Origin: a virus | Length of the DNA: 64,000 nt | Virus record (IMG/VR): IMGVR_UViG_3300034073_003944 | Coordinates: 1 to 64,000 of that record | Reading direction: 5' to 3' (one strand) | Shown here: in pieces, positions 37,901-48,286 of the stretch | Layout: every line of letters begins with the position of its first letter | Position numbering within the stretch: position 1 is the first letter of the stretch | Position numbers and translations under genes: made by a program | The notes under the pieces: generated by a model | Told to the model about the DNA's origin: nothing | Database searches by the model: none | Seen by the model: the letters and a program-made list of their open reading frames with translations, nothing else

Positions 37901-38911
37901 ACCAGATGTTCCGCTTGTACCGGAAGATCCAGATGAACCACTGCTACCAGATGATCCACTGCTACCGGAACTACCACTTGTACCACTGCTGCCAGATGAT
38001 CCATTTTCACCACTTGTTCCACTTGATCCGGATGTTCCACTTGATCCGGAAGAACCACTACTTCCACTTGATCCGGATGTACCACTTGATCCACTACTAC
38101 CACTAGTACCATTTTCACCACTGCTGCCTGATGTACCACTTGAACCACTAGAACCGGATGTTCCACTTGATCCGGAAGAACCACTACTTCCACTTGTACC
38201 ACTTTCACCACTACTACCACTACTACCATTTTCACCCGATGTACCGCTGGTACCATTACTACCTGTAACTTGTCTTAAACCACCTCTTGTGGCTAATGCG
38301 TATCCACTTATAGGACTTATGAATGTAAATCTTGCGTGGTTATTATCTAATAATGTGGTTGTAGATGGTAAGATATATTGATCTGAAGTATTGAATGCTT
38401 GTACAATTACTTCTTTTGCACCTAAACTATGTGTAAAGTTCCATACACTTTGATTTGTAAAACTTTGTACGATACTATTACCGAAATTGGTTGCGTAACT
38501 TGATGAATATGTGAATAGTGCCCAACTACTTGTTATAGGGTAAGTGCTACCCGTAGTGAGTGTTGTACCACCACTACTAGCATTTAATGCATAACTTGCT
38601 GTAAGTGCCCAACTACTTGTTATGGGATACAAGCTACCAGTATTTAATGTAGTTCCACCATTTAAAGCATATATAGCCCAACTCGCTGTAATTGGATATG
38701 TACTACCTGTATATAAGGTACCGCCTATTGTTCTTTTACCTACATTATTATTACCGTCCAGTGTTAAAAACTCTGTATTTGAAGAAACTGTGGGTATATT
38801 GGTTAATTTAACACGGGAAGATGTAACTCCCAACAATACATTCAATGATCCGGATAAAAAAAGTGATCCTGTGACTGTTGGATTTAATATTTGCGGTGAG
38901 TCTATTTTCAT
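34913..38911 (-). CDS. Composite tail-fibre protein (collagen-like plus AFG repeats)
   Basis: 1,332 residues. The N-terminal region has three copies of the TGSxYPITxSWAL module, then a sandwich-like domain (VWNFTHSLGAKEVIVQAF). A GSSGTSG collagen-like array follows (about residues 218-450), then about 36 AFG 17-residue repeats and one GNVGIGTTSP module. The end (ELVMGVAKNG, PILVTGKVEIGDYIVTS, KVIAQALEAGEGESYIIKA) resembles the C-terminal fold found on many fibre proteins. Probably a trimeric fibre with a rod and tip. Confidence 0.85.
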   Translation of the reverse strand: MKIDSPQILNPTVTGSLFLSGSLNVLLGVTSSRVKLTNIPTVSSNTEFLTLDGNNNVGKRTIGGTLYTGSTYPITASWAIYALNGGTTLNTGSLYPITSSWALTASYALNASSGGTTLTTGSTYPITSSWALFTYSSSYATNFGNSIVQSFTNQSVWNFTHSLGAKEVIVQAFNTSDQYILPSTTTLLDNNHARFTFISPISGYALATRGGLRQVTGSNGTSGTSGENGSSGSSGESGTSGSSGSSGSSGTSGSSGSSGTSGSSGENGTSGSSGSSGTSGSSGSSGSSGSSGTSGSSGTSGENGSSGSSGTSGSSGSSGSSGSSGSSGSSGTSGTSGSSGTSGENGSSGSSGTSGSSGTSGTSGSSGTSGSSGSSGTSGSSGTSGSSGTSGSSGTSGSSGSSGTSGSSGSSGTSGSSGTSGSSGTSGSSGSSGTSGSSGSSGTSGSAGTSGTSVAVSGTTNTIVKFTSSTTIGDTVTPIFESGSRIGIGTTSPAAIFHVSGSSATSIIDGVRIGRGGGDIVTNTVVGNSAFINNTTGYKNSAFGDLALASNTSGRNNCAFGFSALNRNLIGLNNNAFGVSALYSNQSDHNNAFGYYALQYNSSGQKNNAFGNFTLNNNQNGEHNNAFGFSAIKGGAGNIKNNAFGNYALYGGGGTGNNVFGYKALSTGGNGNYNNAFGYRALSYTIGNNNNGFGFKALYNNTTDNNNAFGYSALANNTTGTFNSAFGHRALNNNTFGNYNSAFGHNALISNTTGIRNSAFGAYALSKNTSGTLNTAFGSAALTENLIGSNNNAFGRNALRNNTTNNNNAFGYQSLTANTTGVNNSAFGHQTLASNTTGFRNSAFGHVALASNTTGYGNSAFGYRAFQRRSGGLNNSAFGAFAMYQSGSVNNICAFGYGSLKNINAGSNNAFGFRTLYNNTAGAANNAFGTEALRGSALGAATGGNNNAFGFRALYTNSTGAKNNAFGSSVLRNNTTGANNNAFGYYALRSNTSGVNNAAFGHQTLQLNTIGSNNNAFGLKALYNNTTNNNNSFGYLALASNTTGTNNSAFGHTTLQNNTIGSKNSAFGREALFSQTTGADNSSFGAYSLRSTTTGLENTAVGQSSGYDVTTGRTNTILGFNTGRGITTGNYNTILGANVTSLSATLANNIILADGQGNRRVNVDSNGNVGIGTTSPSFRLQVSGSIAPVGDGVYALGGPSNRFSDIYVVQTTVGGILEANLRTRDLAQLATGTIVVWKYNGCAPCEIDEDELVMGVAKNGRDEPIVLGAEPILVTGKVEIGDYIVTSKKKGHGKAVKRGSIFKKDLFGKVIAQALEAGEGESYIIKAMIRKM
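35480..37350 (-). repeat. Second AFG 51-bp repeat array
   Basis: About 36 units of the same 17-residue repeat as in the giant fibre gene, with more irregular units (GGAGNIKNNAFG, GGTGNNVFG). Shared units between adjacent genes suggest recombination or gene conversion. Confidence 0.85.
37560..38260 (-). repeat. Collagen-like GSSGTSG coding array (1)
   Basis: Continuous Gly-X-Y triplets made only of Ser, Thr and a few Glu-Asn (GENGSSG), about 230 residues. Gly at every third position fits a triple-helical rod. The reverse strand carries a long open frame with no independent support. Confidence 0.9.
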
Positions 38912-38988
38912 CTGTTATATAAATAGTAACTATAAATATTCAATAACCAATCTTATTATTGATATTCTTTATAACAATTCATTTATTA

Positions 38989-39714
38989 TTACAATCCAAA
39001 TCTAGTTTTAACCGCGGAATAATTTTGTGAAATTTCTGTCGATGTTAATTCTCTATTATATAGTTGAAACGAATAAATAGTACCTTTGAAATAAACTTGT
39101 CCAGACGTTCCAAATGCTAGACGCATTTGTTGTCCATTAACATTCAACATTGTTCCATTAAAAAAAGTAGCTGAATTTTCTAAATTATTGTTAATATATA
39201 TTTTAGCAGTCGCAGTTGTTGTATTATTAAATGTAGCTGAAACCATAACATTTGTACCAAAATTAATACTTGTTGTTCCAAATAGTTGATAAAAAGTACC
39301 ACCAGCAGTTTTTGCGGCAAATTCAAGTTTTTGTGTTCCACCACCATTATTGAATTGAAAATAAGGAACAATTGGATTTCCGCTTGCATCACAAATAGCA
39401 AAAAAAGGAATGCTTCCCAAAGCATACGACATGTTTAACCAAACACAACAACTAAAACCATTAAGATTTAAATTATTAGAACTAACTGTACCAACACTTA
39501 TATAATCATTAGTACCATCAAAAACTATACCGCCACCGTTACTTGCATTAAACGATGGACCGTTAGTCAAAGTTCCATTGTTACTTTTACCACTTAAATC
39601 TGTCCAAGTTGTTGCACCACCTTGTGCATAAGATCTTAATTGTGCAGCATCATAGTTAATCAACAATCCACTTGTTACTATTTGTATACCACTTGCTGTT
39701 GCTCCTCTATACAT
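38989..39714 (-). CDS. LamG-type protein (1)
   Basis: 241 residues. SGLLINYDAAQLRSY near the N-terminus, GGIVFDGTNDYISVGT, and the ending LYNRELTSTEISQNYSAVKTRFG define the LamG/ConA jelly-roll layout shared by the proteins at 53488, 54702 and 55705. Such domains bind sugars. Likely a decorating or receptor-binding virion protein. Confidence 0.75.
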   Translation of the reverse strand: MYRGATASGIQIVTSGLLINYDAAQLRSYAQGGATTWTDLSGKSNNGTLTNGPSFNASNGGGIVFDGTNDYISVGTVSSNNLNLNGFSCCVWLNMSYALGSIPFFAICDASGNPIVPYFQFNNGGGTQKLEFAAKTAGGTFYQLFGTTSINFGTNVMVSATFNNTTTATAKIYINNNLENSATFFNGTMLNVNGQQMRLAFGTSGQVYFKGTIYSFQLYNRELTSTEISQNYSAVKTRFGL

Positions 39715-39719
39715 AAAAT

Positions 39720-42700
39720 TTACGCGCTTAAGTTACCAAACATATACCATTCATTGGTACCTACTTTAACCAAACTTGCTACACCATATCTAGCATTTAT
39801 TTTATACCAGTTGTTTGCTGTTCTTAATTGAACACCGCCACCTGAACTACCTGTTATTGTGGTTTGACCTGCACCATATTGTACAATATCTACTTTGGTA
39901 CCTACTTTGAATGCTACTTGTGCATTTGTGGGTACATTCACCGTATTAGCTGTAGCTACATTCATTTCAATAAGTTTACTTGCATCTGAAAGTGACATTG
40001 TATAGTTACCTGTTCTTCTATTGAATGTTGCATAATCTGTAAGTGAACCGCTTACTTCTAATTTAGATGATGGATTTGTTGTACCTATACCAATTTTACT
40101 TCCGGTTTCAAATATAATACTATTACCTACAGCTGTTGTACTTGTAAATTTAGCGACATAGTTGGTTGTACCTGATACTGTACCACTTCCACCACCGCCT
40201 GCGCTAGCGAGTGCGTATGAAGCGGTACCAAAGAATCTGCCTTTACCATTGGTTGTAAACATGTTACTACCAGATACTCTAGTAGCATATAAACTACCAT
40301 TCACTTCTAATGGATAAGCAGGACTCGTCGTTCCTATACCTACATTACCATTGCTAATTATAGACAATTTATAAGAATTGTTAGTATATAGATGTAATGG
40401 ATTAGCTCCTATTGTACCCACTTCAAATGTTGTTGATGAAGCTAATATACTACCAATTCTCGTACCAGATACACCCATATCAAAATAAGGACTTTGACCT
40501 GTGTTTGAATTGATTTCAATACCGGCACTTGAACCTGATATACCTAAAACTTTACCGTAATTTCTAGCAAAAATATCAGGACTACTTGTACCTATACCTA
40601 CATTACCACCAAACACTTTATTAAATGATGTTTGTAAACTATCTTCGGATATACTTGTTGCAAATGTTGTAATAGATCCACTATCAAATGTAGAATACCG
40701 GCTATTACCAAAAACATCGGTTTGTATAGTCCAATTGCTATCTTGCAAATAACCATCATCACCATTTAGTTCAATATAAAGATTTCCAGCAGTTGCACTA
40801 GAAGCAGATACATACGAATTTACAACGACATTACCAACTTTTTCAACGGTTGTTAAATTAGTATTAAAATTATATGTATAACCTGAATATCCAACATAAT
40901 CTAAATAATTTACACCCGAAGCATTATCTGCCATTGCTATGGCTTTTACTTTAACAATAAAATCAGCACCGGCACCTGCTTTTGTAAACGGTATAGTTAT
41001 TCTTATAGGATTATTTGTAGTTACAGTATTGACTTTACTATAAATAATTGTTGAATCTAAAGTCATCAATCCAGCAACATGTAATTTGTTTTTTGGACTT
41101 GTTGTTCCTATACCTATATTACCATCACTTTTAATATATAACATCGCTGCGGTTGTTTCAGCGTCGGCAGAAAATCTTATATTACTTGTTCCACCATAAC
41201 CGGTTTTTATATTCAAATCGTTATCAGATCCATGATTAACACTATTATAATATCCATACCACCCTTTAAATGTACCGGATGCATTCATTAAACCTAAATG
41301 AGCATTTACACCCTTTATGTTAATTGTACCTACAGATCCCGCACCAGTACCTACAACTTGAAGTAAAGTACTTGGACTACTTGTACCTATACCAACATTA
41401 CCATCACTGGCAACCCTCATTTTTTCAGTACCATTAGTTCCCATCGTCATAATGTTTGAAGCGTTTAATACCAAATTATTACCCATTCTAATTTGAGTAT
41501 TTGTGACGGGCCCTTGAATTGTACTTTCGTCTTCTGATAATTTTATTGCAGCTACTCCACCGGAATTTGATTGAACTATATGTAATTTAGCACTCGGACT
41601 TGTTGTGCCTATACCAACACTACTACCTGTAAGAGTCATTACTATAGTACTCGCATTACCAGTATAGAAATTTAATCCTCTATCAGCACTACCAATCGTT
41701 TGTATATATGACATCTTGGTAGTATCAGAACCCATTTCAACAGAATAAGAATTACTACTATTACCAGATATTCGTATAGCTTTTTGACCAGCACCATATA
41801 TTTGAAGACCACCACCAGCTATAGTTGGACTTGTTGTACCTATACCTATATTACCGCCTGTTGTTGATGTTAAATTAATATTACCACTTCCATTATAAAT
41901 GTATAGAGTTTCATCACTCGCAAACCTAATTGCTGCACCATCATGTTGTCCTATCCAAAATTCTCTGCCTAGAGTTGTGATTAATGCCGATCCACCAGCA
42001 ACTGACGCTGCATTATAAGAACCACCTCCGATTGATGGTATATATCTGATATAGCTAGTATTATCTTCTACAGTCAAAGCAAATAAATCACTTATTACAG
42101 TTCCCGTATATACATTTAATTTAGCAGCAGGACCTGTTGTACCTATACCTACATTGCCATCAGCAGCAATTCTTAACCTTTCACTACAAGTTCCACCGGA
42201 TGTAGTGTAAAACTTCATATGACTTGGTGCACCACTTGCAGTAGATGAACTTACTACCAAAAAGGCACTTCCAGTCAAATTATTTGGCGCGCCATTTAAT
42301 GGTCCCAGTGTACCAATATTACCAAATGCTATAGTATTGTTACCATTAGCAGCATTTGCAACGAACAAATTACCTTTTAAATCTAATTTTGTAGCAGGAC
42401 TTGTTGTACCTATACCAACATTACCACCACTAGTAACGCGTAACTTTTCACTAAATGTTCCCGATGAATTTGCTGTATGTATTCTAAATGTGCCACTTTC
42501 GTCACCTGCCGTACTATTTTCTTTTACACCATCAATTGCAACGAAATGTGCTACAGCACTATTAGAAGTTTTGTATCCCTTGAACAGTATTGCACCACCA
42601 ACATTTGTAGTAGCATTTGCTGTATCTCTCAATACCAATGTACCAGCGTTTGTGGATGAATAAGTTTTTCCAGTTGCACCTACTACATCCAAAATACATT

Positions 42701-43736
42701 CAGGACTTGTTGTGCCTATACCTACATTACCATCACTTTTTATACGAACTCTTTCTGATAAATTTGTTTGAATTGATATAAAACCTGTATCATTATTTAC
42801 TAAATAAAAATCTGTGCTATATTTTTGTATATAAGAATTACCGTTACTATTTCTTAAAGCGCATATAGCATCACTAGGACCATACATTTCAATCAAAGCA
42901 CGATTACTTACGGGATATATAAGTGATGTTGTACCTACACCTATATTACCCATAAATAATGCTGCGGGTACTGTAGCTGATCCAGTAATGTGCAATTTAG
43001 CTATGGGACTACTTGTGCCTATACCTACATTGCCACCACCTAAAACGGTCATTACGGTAACATTATTACTACTTCCTCTGAAAATTGTTGCTCCGTCATT
43101 GGCTGTGGTTATATAATTTGAACCAGCATTTAAATAATTTAAATGTGTAATGTAAGCAGCTGCAGAACTTATTCGTACTTCTCCTGAACTTACTTCCAAT
43201 TTAGCAGCGGGACTACTTGTGCCTATACCTACATTACCATTTGTATCAATTCTAGCTTTTTCAGTTGCATTTGTTTGAAAAGCCAAAGATTTACTAGACA
43301 AACCGCCTACAATTGCTACATTAGTATCCCATGTTAAATAACCATAATTTGCACCCGATCCCCAATACATTACACCATCGCCTGTCAAAACAAATTGACT
43401 AATACCACTTCCTAGTATCCTAAATCCGTCACTTGTAGATGAAGCCACTACTTCTAATTTGTAAGCAGGACTTGTTGTGCCTATACCGATATTACCACTG
43501 TTGTCATAAATTACACTATTACCTAAATTTGAGGTAGAAGTGAATTTGGGAACATAATTTGTGGTACCGGAAATATTTTTGACACTACCGCTTAAACTGC
43601 CAGTGAAGCTGGCAGCTTTGAGAGTACCTGTATAAGTTAGATTGCTGCCTGTTAGCATCAATCTTTGTTGGGTATTGCTACCGTCTTGGAATGTTATTAG
43701 TTTACTTCCGGGCGTTATTACGATATCATTTGGCAT
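39720..43736 (-). CDS. Tail-fibre protein with many GNVGIGTTSP modules
   Basis: 1,338 residues. After an N-terminal FTGSLSGSVKN block there are about 17-20 copies of a module ending DGNVGIGTTSPxxKLxV, separated by 30-150 residue inserts that differ between copies. The C-terminus has MSLSDASKLIEMNVATANTV and FKVGTKVDIVQYGAG, a small beta-domain found at the ends of other fibre proteins. No peptidase S74-like catalytic end is obvious. A long segmented beta-fibre is likely. TATTTATA lies four bases before the ATG. Confidence 0.85.
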   Translation of the reverse strand: MPNDIVITPGSKLITFQDGSNTQQRLMLTGSNLTYTGTLKAASFTGSLSGSVKNISGTTNYVPKFTSTSNLGNSVIYDNSGNIGIGTTSPAYKLEVVASSTSDGFRILGSGISQFVLTGDGVMYWGSGANYGYLTWDTNVAIVGGLSSKSLAFQTNATEKARIDTNGNVGIGTSSPAAKLEVSSGEVRISSAAAYITHLNYLNAGSNYITTANDGATIFRGSSNNVTVMTVLGGGNVGIGTSSPIAKLHITGSATVPAALFMGNIGVGTTSLIYPVSNRALIEMYGPSDAICALRNSNGNSYIQKYSTDFYLVNNDTGFISIQTNLSERVRIKSDGNVGIGTTSPECILDVVGATGKTYSSTNAGTLVLRDTANATTNVGGAILFKGYKTSNSAVAHFVAIDGVKENSTAGDESGTFRIHTANSSGTFSEKLRVTSGGNVGIGTTSPATKLDLKGNLFVANAANGNNTIAFGNIGTLGPLNGAPNNLTGSAFLVVSSSTASGAPSHMKFYTTSGGTCSERLRIAADGNVGIGTTGPAAKLNVYTGTVISDLFALTVEDNTSYIRYIPSIGGGSYNAASVAGGSALITTLGREFWIGQHDGAAIRFASDETLYIYNGSGNINLTSTTGGNIGIGTTSPTIAGGGLQIYGAGQKAIRISGNSSNSYSVEMGSDTTKMSYIQTIGSADRGLNFYTGNASTIVMTLTGSSVGIGTTSPSAKLHIVQSNSGGVAAIKLSEDESTIQGPVTNTQIRMGNNLVLNASNIMTMGTNGTEKMRVASDGNVGIGTSSPSTLLQVVGTGAGSVGTINIKGVNAHLGLMNASGTFKGWYGYYNSVNHGSDNDLNIKTGYGGTSNIRFSADAETTAAMLYIKSDGNIGIGTTSPKNKLHVAGLMTLDSTIIYSKVNTVTTNNPIRITIPFTKAGAGADFIVKVKAIAMADNASGVNYLDYVGYSGYTYNFNTNLTTVEKVGNVVVNSYVSASSATAGNLYIELNGDDGYLQDSNWTIQTDVFGNSRYSTFDSGSITTFATSISEDSLQTSFNKVFGGNVGIGTSSPDIFARNYGKVLGISGSSAGIEINSNTGQSPYFDMGVSGTRIGSILASSTTFEVGTIGANPLHLYTNNSYKLSIISNGNVGIGTTSPAYPLEVNGSLYATRVSGSNMFTTNGKGRFFGTASYALASAGGGGSGTVSGTTNYVAKFTSTTAVGNSIIFETGSKIGIGTTNPSSKLEVSGSLTDYATFNRRTGNYTMSLSDASKLIEMNVATANTVNVPTNAQVAFKVGTKVDIVQYGAGQTTITGSSGGGVQLRTANNWYKINARYGVASLVKVGTNEWYMFGNLSA

Positions 43737-43750
43737 ATATTATAAATATT

Positions 43751-46700
43751 TTATAATTCGGGTACAAGTTTAGGTATATCTTTTCTTTCAGCGACTACAT
43801 AATAGTAACAATTTATTGGGGTATTATTGTTATTATTTATTAAGATAGTATTATCACTTATATTTTCTACATAAAGTTCTTGATAAGATTTTATTGGCGT
43901 CAATGTCACTGTTATAGTATCACTATGTACTAAATAAGGCCAATAATCAGGTAGTTCTATAACATTATTATTTTCTAATTTACCACGCACAAATACTGTA
44001 TGCTCAGGCGACTCAGTTACACCATGTACAAGCCACTTGACACTCTTAGCAGGATCAGGATGCTTAATCACGAAACTCTTCGTCGTAGCACCAAAACTAC
44101 CACTCACTTGTAATCTGTAGCCAGGAGCACTAGTGCCAATACCTACACTGCCATTACCTTTAACAACCAATAAACTGTTGCCCGAATGATCTTCAACAGA
44201 TAAAGCATAGTTTGATGAATGTTCTCTTATTCTTACACCAGCAGATGAAGCAGAAACATTTGCAGCGGTTAAATTGTTTAATCTTTCAAATAATCCTACA
44301 TTGGCTTTGCCAGGACTACCATTGGCTTCTACAACATAACATACAGGAGTAGTTGCACTAGCAGCATTTCTATATAATTTAAGTATTGAAGCATTGGACG
44401 ATCCACTCACTTCAAGTCTGCCAGTAGGACTTGTTGTGCCTATACCAACATTTCCTCCATTAGGATTTAACAACAAAGGATAATTAGCAGATAAACTTGT
44501 TTCGTCGGTAGATTGTAACCACGCACCGGCGCCACCGCTTCGTATACCAATATCTAGTACAGCATTATCATTTGTATTACTAATTCTAATTATGCCATTT
44601 TGAGAAGTACCCGTTGTTGCTGGATTTCCAACAGCCCCGTCTATATGAAATTTTTGAACGGGACTACTTGTACCTATACCTACATTACCATTTTCTTGTA
44701 CTCTGAATAATTCTGTACCAGATTTTACTGCATTATTTTGTACAATAAATGCTTTATTTGTATCATTATCATTACTATCAATACTTACATAAACATTTCC
44801 GGCACTTGATAGATACAAACTATTATTAGACGATGCATCTTGAGCAACAGTAAGATCATAACTGTTATCTCTCTTTAGATAAATAAATTGATTAGCTGCA
44901 TCATTTCCAAAATAAAGTTCACCGGCCAAAGCAGTTGATGCGAGTAATGCTGAACCAGAAACTACACTTAATTTTTGTGTAGGCGATGTTGTGCCTATAC
45001 CTACATTGCCGGTACGAATTATAGTTAATGCATTAATAGATCCTTCTTCGTAACGAATTATAAATTCACCATTGCTACTTGGATCTGCATTGCGAATAGA
45101 CCAACGATAACCCGTATTTGATCCTAATGTTAATTTTGGATCATAAGTTGCATCACCTAATAAAACTAAATTACTATTATAAAAAGTTGAATCTATTCCG
45201 CCTCTTATTCTAGTACTGCCTACCACTTCCAATTTAGCAGCAGGACTTGTTGTGCCTATACCTATATTACCAGCACTATTAACCCGCATTTTTTCGGTAG
45301 CACCTGTAATGTCTTTTATTATAAAATTAGTACCTAAAAAAATATAATCGGCAGCATAAGAATAAAAATCATTATAACCCGGACTTCCACCTCTATTAAA
45401 AGATTGAATAAAGTTTGATCCAATTTCTATATTTTGTGTACTACCATTACTTATTACTAATTTCTCTTGAGGGTTTGTTGTTCCTACACCTACATTACCA
45501 CTACTATTGATACGCATTTTTTCAGCCGGATTTGATGGATGTTCCCGGGTAAAAAATCTCAAGTAAGTACTTACATTTCCAGATGTTGAGTTTTCTTTTC
45601 CACCATGTATTATTGCGCCTGTATTAAGATCAACACCGTTATATAAATTGCCAAATGAAATACCACCACCAATATCAGTTGCTACGGTACTTGTTGAGTC
45701 AACGCTTAGTATATTTGATGGATAAACCGAACTAAATAAAGTACCGTTAACATGTAATTTTTGACCGGGACTTGTTGTGCCAATACCAACATTACCATTG
45801 CTGCCAGTAATACGCATTCTTTCAGTACCATTAAATCCAAATAAAATACTACCAGCATCATTTCTTATCACGAAATCATTTGTATTTCCACCAGCGGCGC
45901 CTAAATAATTACCACCAACACCAATTACAGCTTTGCTTGAACCTGCTTTCTTAAAATTAATCTTAGGACCGGCAGTAGAAGGATTATCAGCACTTGCTGC
46001 TATATCCAATAATTCAGCAGGACTACTTGTACCAATACCAACATTACTGCCGTTATCATATATAACACTGTCACCCAATTTATTTCCAGCAGTTGCTTTT
46101 GGTACATAATTGGTTGTTAAATCAACATTATTATTTGGACCGGTTATTAGTTTATTTTGACTATTTGTTGCGGTACTACCACTTACAAAGAAATAATTAC
46201 CAAAACTGTCCCACAATATGCTACTTTTAGCCGTACTACCACTGTCATTCATTTCTATACCAGCATAACGCTTATAAGGACTTAAAGCGTTAAGTGTAAT
46301 GATATTATCACCAATTACAACTTTGCTGCTGGTAATATAAACATAACTAGCACTCAATATTGTACTAGCACCGGTTACACTCAAATTACCATTTACAGTT
46401 AATGTAGTACCATCAAATGTCAAATTACTCTCTACAGTAGCACTACTGCCAAATCCATTGTAAGTTACAACACCATTATTTGTAGATCCAGTCAGTGCCA
46501 ATGTACCATTCACTCCACTCGTACCAGCACTTCCACTTGAACCTGATGTACCTGAACTACCAGATGAACCAGTTGAACCAGACGACCCAGATGATCCTGA
46601 TGTACCACTTGAACCACTTGTACCGGAACTACCACTTGTACCAGATGAACCTGATGTACCCGAACTACCGGATGATCCTGATGTACCACTTGAACCACTT

Positions 46701-48205
46701 GTACCGGAACTACCACTTGTACCAGCAGAACCGCTTGTACCGGAACTACCGCTTGATCCACTACTACCAGATGATCCCGATGTTCCACTTGATCCACTTG
46801 TACCGGATTCACCGCTGCTACCAGATGAACCACTACTACCAGATGATCCCGATGTACCACTTGATCCACTACTACCGGATGATCCTGATGTACCACTTGA
46901 ACCACTTGTACCGGATTCACCGCTGCTACCAGATGAACCACTACTACCAGATGATCCCGATGTACCACTTGAACCACTTGTACCAGATTCACCGCTTGAT
47001 CCACTACTACCGGATGATCCTGATGTACCACTTGAACCACTTGTACCGGATTCACCGCTGCTACCAGATGAACCACTACTACCAGATGATCCCGATGTTC
47101 CACTTGATCCACTCGTACCGGATTCACCGCTGCTACCAGATGAACCACTACTACCAGATGATCCCGATGTTCCACTTGAACCACTTGTACCGGAACTACC
47201 GCTTGATCCACTACTACCAGATGATCCCGATGTTCCACTTGAACCACTTGTACCGGAACTACCGCTTGATCCACTACTACCAGATGATCCCGATGTTCCA
47301 CTTGATCCACTCGTACCGGAACTACCGCTTGATCCACTACTACCAGATGATCCCGATGTTCCACTTGATCCACTCGTACCGGATGATCCTGATGTACCAC
47401 TTGAACCAGAACTTCCGCTGGTACCACTCGTACCACTTGAACCTGCTGGAGTTGCTGTAGACTTATAAATGTTACCGGTTGAATCGTCTACAGTTAAATA
47501 ATATCCCGTTGCATTCGTACTCAATGATGTTAATTGAGCATTGCTCGCCGTTACATAACCACTTATTAATGTATTCTGACCAATCGTCACTACTATACCA
47601 TCGTCACTTATACTGCTATTATTTATTTGATTACCAGCAACAGCTTTAGGAATATAATTTACAGTCAAATTACTAACATTATCCGGACCCAAAATCAACT
47701 TGTTCTGACTATTTGTTGCGGTACTACCACTTATAAAAAAATAATTGCCTAAACTATCCCATAATATGCTACTCTTAGCACTGCTTCCACTGTCATACAT
47801 CTCCATACCAGCATAACGCTTATATGGACTATAAGCATTAAGTGTAATAATGTTATCACCAATTACAACCTGACTGCTTGTAAAATATATGTAACTAGCA
47901 CTTACCGAAGTCAATGTACCATTTACAAATAAATTTCCATTGATTATAGCTCCACTAGCAGTAATATTACCGCCTTTTAAATTTGAAACAATATAAGAAT
48001 AACTGCTTGAAATTGAATTGTTACTCCAACTACTTGTTATGGGATAAGTACTGCCTGTATATATTTTTGTACCACCACTACCAGCATTCAACGCAAAACT
48101 TGCGGTAATTGCTTTACTAGCAGTAGCATACATTATATTTTTGCTAAAGAAGCTACTAGAAAGATGTAGTGATCCGGATACAAATATTGGGCCGTAAATG
48201 TTCAT
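43751..48205 (-). CDS. Composite tail-fibre protein (collagen-like plus GIGT modules)
   Basis: 1,484 residues. The N-terminal region has one TYPITSSW module and a YIYFTSSQVVIGDNIITL domain that is repeated after the collagen array (YVYITSSKVVIGDNIITL), so the GSSG array of about 310 residues was inserted between duplicated domains. About ten GNVGIGTTSP modules follow, then a distinctive C-terminal domain (SFVIKHPDPAKSVKWLVHGVTESPEHTVF) found in other fibre tips. Likely a trimeric long fibre. Confidence 0.87.
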   Translation of the reverse strand: MNIYGPIFVSGSLHLSSSFFSKNIMYATASKAITASFALNAGSGGTKIYTGSTYPITSSWSNNSISSSYSYIVSNLKGGNITASGAIINGNLFVNGTLTSVSASYIYFTSSQVVIGDNIITLNAYSPYKRYAGMEMYDSGSSAKSSILWDSLGNYFFISGSTATNSQNKLILGPDNVSNLTVNYIPKAVAGNQINNSSISDDGIVVTIGQNTLISGYVTASNAQLTSLSTNATGYYLTVDDSTGNIYKSTATPAGSSGTSGTSGSSGSSGTSGSSGTSGSSGTSGSSGSSGSSGSSGTSGSSGTSGSSGSSGSSGSSGTSGSSGTSGSSGSSGSSGSSGTSGSSGTSGSSGSSGSSGSSGESGTSGSSGTSGSSGSSGSSGSSGESGTSGSSGTSGSSGSSGSSGESGTSGSSGTSGSSGSSGSSGSSGESGTSGSSGTSGSSGSSGSSGTSGSSGSSGSSGSSGESGTSGSSGTSGSSGSSGSSGSSGTSGSAGTSGSSGTSGSSGTSGSSGSSGTSGSSGTSGSSGTSGSSGTSGSSGSSGSTGSSGSSGTSGSSGSAGTSGVNGTLALTGSTNNGVVTYNGFGSSATVESNLTFDGTTLTVNGNLSVTGASTILSASYVYITSSKVVIGDNIITLNALSPYKRYAGIEMNDSGSTAKSSILWDSFGNYFFVSGSTATNSQNKLITGPNNNVDLTTNYVPKATAGNKLGDSVIYDNGSNVGIGTSSPAELLDIAASADNPSTAGPKINFKKAGSSKAVIGVGGNYLGAAGGNTNDFVIRNDAGSILFGFNGTERMRITGSNGNVGIGTTSPGQKLHVNGTLFSSVYPSNILSVDSTSTVATDIGGGISFGNLYNGVDLNTGAIIHGGKENSTSGNVSTYLRFFTREHPSNPAEKMRINSSGNVGVGTTNPQEKLVISNGSTQNIEIGSNFIQSFNRGGSPGYNDFYSYAADYIFLGTNFIIKDITGATEKMRVNSAGNIGIGTTSPAAKLEVVGSTRIRGGIDSTFYNSNLVLLGDATYDPKLTLGSNTGYRWSIRNADPSSNGEFIIRYEEGSINALTIIRTGNVGIGTTSPTQKLSVVSGSALLASTALAGELYFGNDAANQFIYLKRDNSYDLTVAQDASSNNSLYLSSAGNVYVSIDSNDNDTNKAFIVQNNAVKSGTELFRVQENGNVGIGTSSPVQKFHIDGAVGNPATTGTSQNGIIRISNTNDNAVLDIGIRSGGAGAWLQSTDETSLSANYPLLLNPNGGNVGIGTTSPTGRLEVSGSSNASILKLYRNAASATTPVCYVVEANGSPGKANVGLFERLNNLTAANVSASSAGVRIREHSSNYALSVEDHSGNSLLVVKGNGSVGIGTSAPGYRLQVSGSFGATTKSFVIKHPDPAKSVKWLVHGVTESPEHTVFVRGKLENNNVIELPDYWPYLVHSDTITVTLTPIKSYQELYVENISDNTILINNNNNTPINCYYYVVAERKDIPKLVPEL
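46500..47450 (-). repeat. Collagen-like GSSGTSG coding array (2)
   Basis: About 310 residues of Gly-X-Y, containing a higher-order unit SSGSSGESGTSGSSGTSG repeated several times. The DNA is nearly free of synonymous scrambling in places, indicating recent tandem expansion. Confidence 0.9.
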
Positions 48206-48286
48206 ATAGTTACTACTGCTAAGTACACTATATAATTATAATAAACATAACCAATTGTAATGGATTAATTTTAACGATATTAATAC

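Noticed and set aside
37392-38381. Long + strand frame rich in PLVPLLPDVPELP
   Set aside because: It is the exact complement of the collagen-like GSSG array; the repeat's composition keeps all frames open. No start signals or family match.
46495-47460. Long + strand His/Tyr/Met-rich frame, and a - strand frame-shifted VVHLVVVDQ frame
   Set aside because: Both are shadows of the second GSSG array, produced by the triplet periodicity.
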